Positions 6,506 through 10,098 of a DNA stretch of 10,098 nucleotides are shown here, in pieces. The notes under the pieces are model-generated. The model worked only from the letters and a program-made list of their open reading frames with translations, did no database searches and was not told the origin of the DNA. Position 1 is the stretch's first letter. Each line of letters opens with the position of its first letter. This DNA comes from Bifidobacterium breve (GTDB lineage Bacteria; Actinomycetota; Acidimicrobiia; Acidimicrobiales; Ilumatobacteraceae): contig CAMDBY010000053.1 of assembly GCA_945889575.1 (NCBI GenBank), positions 1-10,098 on the forward strand, in the 5' to 3' direction. Made by a program: the position numbers and the translations under genes.

Positions 6506-7804
6506 ATGCGTCGTAACCCACTTTTGGCAATTTTCACCACTGTTTTTATTGATCTTGTTGGCTTCGGAATTCTCATTCCGGTATTTCCTCTCCTTATTGG
6601 AATTGGTTCACCTTTTCGAGTTACGCCTGAGTCATGGTCATTTACCAAAGGGCTAATCATGCTCGGTTGGTTGCAAGCGATTTATCCGTTTTGTACTTTC
6701 ATTGCGTCTCCCATCCTCGGGCAGTTGTCAGACCGATATGGACGTCGCCCAGTGTTAGCGCTTTCAATTTTTGGTACTTCCATTGGCTACGTCTTGTTCG
6801 CGATTGGAATCATGACGGCGAACATTCCGTTGTTGTTTGCAGGGCGAGCACTTGATGGATTCACTGGCGGCAACTTGGCAGTAGCCAATGCCGCGATCGG
6901 CGACATCAGCACGAATGAGAATCGTGCGAAGAATTTCGGTGCTCTTGGGGCTGCATTCGGTCTTGGGTTTATCGTGGGCCCATACCTCGGTGGAAAACTG
7001 AGTTCACCTGGCGTCAGCTTCTACGGTCTGTTTGACACGCCGGATTGGTTTGGGGCAACAACACCGTTCTGGTTCGCCGCAATCATTGCAATGTTGAACT
7101 GTGTTGCAGTATTGACAACATTCCCAGAGACCTTGAAAGAGAAGTTCCACGCTGGCAAGTTGAATGCGTTCCAGGCCGTCTCTAACGTTGTTGTTGGATT
7201 CAAATCTGAACGACTTCGCTCAATTCTGATTTCTGGCTTCCTGTCCAGCATGGGCTTTACATTCTTCACCACGTTCTTTGGTATCTATCTACTTAACAAC
7301 TTTAAATTTACTCAATCTAAAATTGGTGACTATTTCGCTATTGTCGGTTTGTTCATTGCTTTCTCACAAGCAGTTCTGGTGGCTCGAGTTTCGAAGAAAC
7401 TGTCTGACTATTCAGTGCTTCGGTTCAGTCTGTTCGGTAACGCAGCAATGATGTTGTTGTACTTCGCAGTTCCCACGTCGTTCTCGTTTGGCTTGTACTT
7501 AGTCATTCCGTTCTTCACCGCGTTTAATGGCCTCACAATGGCAAACATGACAAGCCTTATTAGTCGTTCTGCTGAACCAGGACAACAGGGCCAGGCCATG
7601 GGTATTTACTCAAGCGTGCAGAGCCTTGCTCAGGTACCAGCCTCAATCTTGGTGGGGTACATCACCACAAGCGTCACATCTAGTCAGCCGTTGGTAGTCG
7701 CATCAGTGTGTATTGCACTTGGCGGTCTGTTCTTCGTATTTCTCTTCAAACCGACGTATGTCTCGTCTTCAGTGGGTGCCCCAGCTGAAGCCCCTAGCCA
7801 CTAA
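6506..7804 (+). CDS. MFS transporter, DHA1 / TetA-like
   Basis: A 432-residue membrane protein with about 12 hydrophobic segments, of the drug:H+ antiporter (DHA1) branch of the major facilitator superfamily. The first segment IFTTVFIDLVGFGILIPVFP carries the Asp16 typical of TetA-like proteins. Motif A, GQLSDRYGRRPVL, lies between segments 2 and 3 (72-84). The fourth segment has the Arg114 pattern GRALDGFTGGN, and the antiporter motif C appears as GAAFGLGFIVGPYLGG (148-163). The C-terminal tail is short, Ser/Ala-rich and hydrophilic. The family mostly exports small lipophilic compounds in exchange for protons. Its position 13 bases after a nucleoside hydrolase leaves open a nucleoside or base substrate, but the motifs favour export. 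The substrate cannot be read from sequence. Confidence 0.9.
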   Translation: MRRNPLLAIFTTVFIDLVGFGILIPVFPLLIGIGSPFRVTPESWSFTKGLIMLGWLQAIYPFCTFIASPILGQLSDRYGRRPVLALSIFGTSIGYVLFAIGIMTANIPLLFAGRALDGFTGGNLAVANAAIGDISTNENRAKNFGALGAAFGLGFIVGPYLGGKLSSPGVSFYGLFDTPDWFGATTPFWFAAIIAMLNCVAVLTTFPETLKEKFHAGKLNAFQAVSNVVVGFKSERLRSILISGFLSSMGFTFFTTFFGIYLLNNFKFTQSKIGDYFAIVGLFIAFSQAVLVARVSKKLSDYSVLRFSLFGNAAMMLLYFAVPTSFSFGLYLVIPFFTAFNGLTMANMTSLISRSAEPGQQGQAMGIYSSVQSLAQVPASILVGYITTSVTSSQPLVVASVCIALGGLFFVFLFKPTYVSSSVGAPAEAPSH

Positions 7805-7844
7805 CAGCCACCCGTTCTCGCGAGTTCATTGCATTCTTGCCGGC

Positions 7845-7875
7845 TTGTAATTGGAGGGCTCACCCTCGCTTACAA
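7845..7875 (+). repeat. Imperfect inverted repeat overlapping the GST promoter
   Basis: The outer arms TTGTAA (7845-7850) and TTACAA (7870-7875) are perfect complements. Inside them GAGGG (7854-7858) pairs with CCCTC (7863-7867) around a four-base loop. Three unpaired bases on one side and two on the other separate the two stems. The right arm overlaps the TACAAT -10 candidate. It could be an operator for the GST genes, or a stem-loop ending the upstream transporter transcript; only a short TTT follows it, which argues against a classical terminator. Confidence 0.5.
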
Positions 7876-7876
7876 T
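7871..7876 (+). promoter_or_regulatory. -10 element for the GST gene pair
   Basis: TACAAT with a downstream leader of about 15 bases that carries the ribosome site. No clear -35 stands at the ideal distance; TTGTAA at 7845-7850 is 20 bases away and TTGGAG at 7851-7856 is 14. The element overlaps the inverted repeat. Confidence 0.5.
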
Positions 7877-7887
7877 TTGGTGAACAA

Positions 7888-7892
7888 GGGAG
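7888..7892 (+). promoter_or_regulatory. Shine-Dalgarno site of the first GST-like gene
   Basis: GGGAG within AAGGGAGA, followed by ACGATC and the ATG at 7899. It fixes the start codon and shows that this gene, like the enoyl-CoA hydratase, has a translated leader rather than a leaderless start. Confidence 0.75.
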
Positions 7893-7898
7893 ACGATC

Positions 7899-8933
7899 AT
7901 GGCATCGCAACAAGTATTTCCACTCCGCATTAGAGGCGTACATGGTTCGCCCTACTCATTGAAGATGCGCGCCGTGTTGCGCTATCGCCAGATTCCTTTC
8001 AAGTGGGTGCCGCAGGGTTCTAAATGGGATGACCTGCCGCCGTTCCCACTTATTCCTGCAATCGCTTTCCCCGATGCAACTGGTGCGTACACCGACACAA
8101 TGATCGATTCGAGTCCGCTTATTATGCGCCTCGAGGGAATGTATTCAGAGCGGAGTCTTGTGCCAACCGATGCTGTTGTTGCATTCATTGATTACTTGCT
8201 TGAGGACTACGCAGATGAGTGGGTCACAAAGCAGATGTATCACTATCGCTGGTACTACAACGACGCTATTGATAAAGCCGGGAAACTTCTTCCGCTTGAT
8301 GGTGACCAACAGATGCCCGTCGAAGCATTGTCGCGCTTTACCAACTACATCACGGAGCGTCAAATAGGTAGGCGTGCGCTTGTGGGTTCAACCGAAGAGA
8401 ACAAGCCTGCGATTGAAGAGTCGTACCATCGCTTGCTTGACATGATGCAGGCTCATCTCGCAGTTGCACCGTTTCTTTTGGGTGATCGGCCAGGACGTGG
8501 AGACTTTGGTCTGTTCGGTCAAATGACCGAACTGTTGCGTTGGGATCCGGAATCTGTACGCATTGGAATCGAACGTGCACCACGCATGGTGAACTGGGTG
8601 GAACGCACCGATGACTTGTCATGGTGGGATGTCGATGGAAACAACGGGTGGGTAACACGCGATGCAATTCATCCCACCGTTCTTGCTTTATTGCCAGAGA
8701 TTGGCCGCACCTATGCGCCATTCTTGCTTGCCAACGAGGCTGCGATGGAAGCAGGGGCAGAAACCTTCTCGTGCATTATTGATGGGCACCCATATAGCCA
8801 GGGAACATTTGTGTATCAGCGCAAGTGCTTGAAGTGGATTCGCGAAGAGTACGCAAAGCTTTCGGTTAATGATCGCCATGCTGTCGATGCATTGTTGTCC
8901 GGTACTGGTTGCGAGATTCTGTTCACGTCATGA
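7899..8933 (+). CDS. Glutathione S-transferase-like protein with extended C-terminal region
   Basis: A 344-residue protein. Residues 8-80 form a thioredoxin-like GST N-domain: LRIRGVHGSPYSLKMRAVLRYRQIPFKWV with Ser17 in SPYS, then LIPAIAF with the cis-proline Pro53. The MIDSSPLIMRLE helix carries Asp70-Ser71, which in GSTs contacts the glutamyl part of glutathione. A helical C-domain follows to about residue 235, including the FLLGDRPGRGDFGLFGQM segment, the GST N-capping region. About 100 further residues to the end (rich in Trp, then CIIDGHPYSQGTFVYQRKCL) go beyond ordinary GSTs of 200-230 residues. Long GST-like proteins of this general form occur, as I recall, in many marine bacteria. The thiol used and the substrate are unknown; actinobacteria generally rely on mycothiol. 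Its stop overlaps the next start in ATGA, so the two are translated together. Confidence 0.82.
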   Translation: MASQQVFPLRIRGVHGSPYSLKMRAVLRYRQIPFKWVPQGSKWDDLPPFPLIPAIAFPDATGAYTDTMIDSSPLIMRLEGMYSERSLVPTDAVVAFIDYLLEDYADEWVTKQMYHYRWYYNDAIDKAGKLLPLDGDQQMPVEALSRFTNYITERQIGRRALVGSTEENKPAIEESYHRLLDMMQAHLAVAPFLLGDRPGRGDFGLFGQMTELLRWDPESVRIGIERAPRMVNWVERTDDLSWWDVDGNNGWVTRDAIHPTVLALLPEIGRTYAPFLLANEAAMEAGAETFSCIIDGHPYSQGTFVYQRKCLKWIREEYAKLSVNDRHAVDALLSGTGCEILFTS

Positions 8934-9619
8934 GCACATCTACTGTCACTCTGTTTGGTCACTGGATCTGCCCATTTTCGGTTCGCGTTGAATTTGCACT
9001 TGCCCAACGCGGTATTGAATACACGGTTGTTGATGTTCCGCCGCGCGCTGTGCGCCCAAAGGGGTTTGTGGTGCCAGAGGAATTCATTGCACATAGTCCG
9101 AAACTAGAAGTGCCAATGGTGAAAATTGATGGCGAATATCTTGCTGATTCAATTCCTATTCTTGAATGGTTGGAAGAGAAGTTTCCTGACTCGTCGTTAT
9201 TGCCAGTGGGCGATACTGCACAAGCAGTGGTGCGTGAACGCGTTGAGTGGATGAACAAGTACGTGTATCGACCCATGATTGGTGTGTATTACGGAACTGA
9301 CCCTGCATTGATTCAGGAATCAAGTGTTGCTTTCATGAAAGCGATGGAAACTCTTGATCAGTGGCTCCAGAATTCGCCATGGCTTGCAGGGGATGCTCCA
9401 ACACTTGCCGAAGCAATTATGGCTGGTGCGTACACGCGTCTTGATGGACTACGTCAGTTAGGTCTCACTGGTGAGCTTCCTGCGTCGGTGCAACAACACC
9501 TCGAACGCTGCACACAACTTGCTAGTTGGGAAAAAGTGCAGTGGTCTACGGAACAAACGGCTGATTTTGTTGGTCGTTTCCTTAAGTTCCGCGAGATACA
9601 AAACTCCAGCAAAAACTAA
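8930..9619 (+). CDS. Glutathione S-transferase-like protein, Cys active site (omega-like)
   Basis: A 229-residue protein of normal GST length. The N-domain opens TVTLFGHWICPFSVRVEFAL with a CPFS motif: Cys14 sits where omega-class and glutaredoxin-like GSTs have their catalytic cysteine, suggesting thiol transfer or dehalogenation-type chemistry rather than simple conjugation. VPMVKIDGEYLADS supplies cis-proline Pro62 and the Asp73-Ser74 glutathione contact. The all-helical C-domain includes WLAGDAPTLAEAIMAGAYTRLD, matching the GST capping box. The frame extends to 8909. I chose the ATG at 8930 because it overlaps the previous stop as ATGA and begins just before the first strand. Different active-site residues from the upstream GST (Cys against Ser) suggest distinct roles. 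The physiological thiol is unknown. Confidence 0.87.
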   Translation: MSTSTVTLFGHWICPFSVRVEFALAQRGIEYTVVDVPPRAVRPKGFVVPEEFIAHSPKLEVPMVKIDGEYLADSIPILEWLEEKFPDSSLLPVGDTAQAVVRERVEWMNKYVYRPMIGVYYGTDPALIQESSVAFMKAMETLDQWLQNSPWLAGDAPTLAEAIMAGAYTRLDGLRQLGLTGELPASVQQHLERCTQLASWEKVQWSTEQTADFVGRFLKFREIQNSSKN

Positions 9620-9627
9620 ATCTGAAG

Positions 9628-9633
9628 TATCGT
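9628..9633 (+). promoter_or_regulatory. -10 element for the second MFS gene, leaderless type
   Basis: TATCGT, then GGTCGC, then a GTG at 9640: a full TANNNT match at 6 bases. The same distance rule gives only a poor ACGAAT for the in-frame ATG at 9658, so the motif favours the GTG. Confidence 0.5.
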
Positions 9634-9638
9634 GGTCG

Positions 9639-9648
9639 CGTGGCCACG
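9639..9648. repeat. Perfect 10-base palindrome over the second MFS start
   Basis: CGTGGCCACG spans the predicted GTG start codon. A further CGTGG copy lies at 9631-9635, eight bases before the palindrome's CCACG arm, so alternative pairings exist. It could be a dimeric repressor site at a leaderless promoter, or chance in a coding-constrained spot. Confidence 0.35.
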
Positions 9649-10098
9649 AATGCAAAGATGAAGAAAGAGTTGTCTGAACTCTGGAAGATCAGAGAATTTC
9701 GTCATCTTCTTATCGCACGGGTCATCAGTAACTTTGGTAATGGAATTACGCCCATTGCTCTTGCCTTTGGCGTATTGGCTTTGCCTGGTGCAGATGCCGG
9801 GTCTTTAAGCCTGGTCACGACTTCAATGATGATCCCATTGGTGTTGTTTATGTTGATTGGCGGAGTAGCAGCAGACAGGTTTGGTCGAACTCATCTAGTT
9901 GGGGTCACTGACATCATCGGCAGCGTTTTTGTTGCAATCAGTGCATTTGCATTTATCTCAGGTCATGCATCTATACCTCTGTTGTGTTTCAACGGCTTTG
10001 TATTCGGAGTTCTTAACGCACTGTGGTATCCGGCGTTCAGCGGCATCATGCCCCTTATTGTTCCGAATCCTTTGTTGCAGGCAGCCAACTCTTTGGTT
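9640..10098 (+). CDS. MFS transporter, N-terminal part, cut by window edge
   Basis: An open frame of 153 codons runs from here to the edge with no stop. It opens VATNAKMKKELSELWKIREF, then a first membrane segment RVISNFGNGITPIALAFGVL, a second around residues 57-73, and motif A GGVAADRFGR (74-83) in the loop after it. Two more hydrophobic segments follow before the cut. The LWKxREFRxLLIARxISNFG opening resembles the EntS/MFS_3 group, which includes siderophore and drug exporters. It is not closely related to the transporter at 6506, whose motif A and first segment differ. I favour the GTG at 9640 because of TATCGT 6 bases upstream; the ATG at 9658 is the alternative. It begins 20 bases after the second GST gene and could share its transcript in part. 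Substrate unknown. Confidence 0.8.
   Translation, partial: MATNAKMKKELSELWKIREFRHLLIARVISNFGNGITPIALAFGVLALPGADAGSLSLVTTSMMIPLVLFMLIGGVAADRFGRTHLVGVTDIIGSVFVAISAFAFISGHASIPLLCFNGFVFGVLNALWYPAFSGIMPLIVPNPLLQAANSLV

Noticed and set aside
7817..7824. CTCGCGAG palindrome after the first MFS gene
   Set aside because: Eight bases with no loop and no T-run; too short to support a terminator or operator.
8350..8721. Minus-strand frame of 123 codons inside the first GST gene
   Set aside because: It is a shadow of the GST coding frame; the translation is rich in His, Arg and Cys and has no domain-like features.
1..10098. Defence system, CRISPR array, mobile element or RNA gene
   Set aside because: No repeats with regular spacing, transposase-like frame, attachment site or tRNA/rRNA-like stretch was seen; every complete gene belongs to an ordinary metabolic or transport family.

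Overview
The window looks like a stretch of compact bacterial chromosome, most likely from an actinobacterium. An aquatic Acidimicrobiia-type genome is my best guess, but that is an inference with modest confidence. Three things point this way. GC is about half, estimated by eye from a few lines. Gaps between genes are tiny: the largest are about 95 bases and several neighbours touch or overlap. Many genes carry a TANNNT hexamer 6 or 7 bases before the start codon, which is the layout of leaderless actinobacterial transcription. No tRNA, rRNA, CRISPR array, insertion sequence or phage gene was seen, and no gap exceeds 100 bases.

Layout. On the minus strand at the left edge lies a ThrH-type HAD phosphatase/phosphotransferase (58-684), followed at once by the first 18 codons of an unidentified gene that runs off the edge. 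Divergent from it is an SRPBCC protein (733-1191), which abuts tail-to-tail with a minus-strand GH29 alpha-L-fucosidase (1192-2532). Then come three plus-strand genes: an enoyl-CoA hydratase (2629-3372), tryptophan 2,3-dioxygenase (3415-4236) and a VOC/glyoxalase-fold protein (4258-4662). The VOC gene overlaps by 13 bases the end of a minus-strand ribokinase (4650-5525). A nucleoside hydrolase (5563-6492) diverges from the ribokinase, followed by a TetA-like DHA1 MFS transporter (6506-7804), two translationally coupled glutathione S-transferase-like genes (7899-8933 and 8930-9619), and a second MFS transporter cut by the right edge (9640-10098).

How the genes work together. The clearest module is nucleoside salvage: the hydrolase frees ribose and the divergent ribokinase can phosphorylate it. 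A second plausible module is detoxification: two GST-like enzymes between two MFS transporters that could be exporters. Tryptophan dioxygenase and fucosidase each carry out a first catabolic step without the following enzymes nearby. Every complete gene belongs to a known family. The most notable signal is not a new system but the repeated leaderless promoter geometry, which also decides several start codons.
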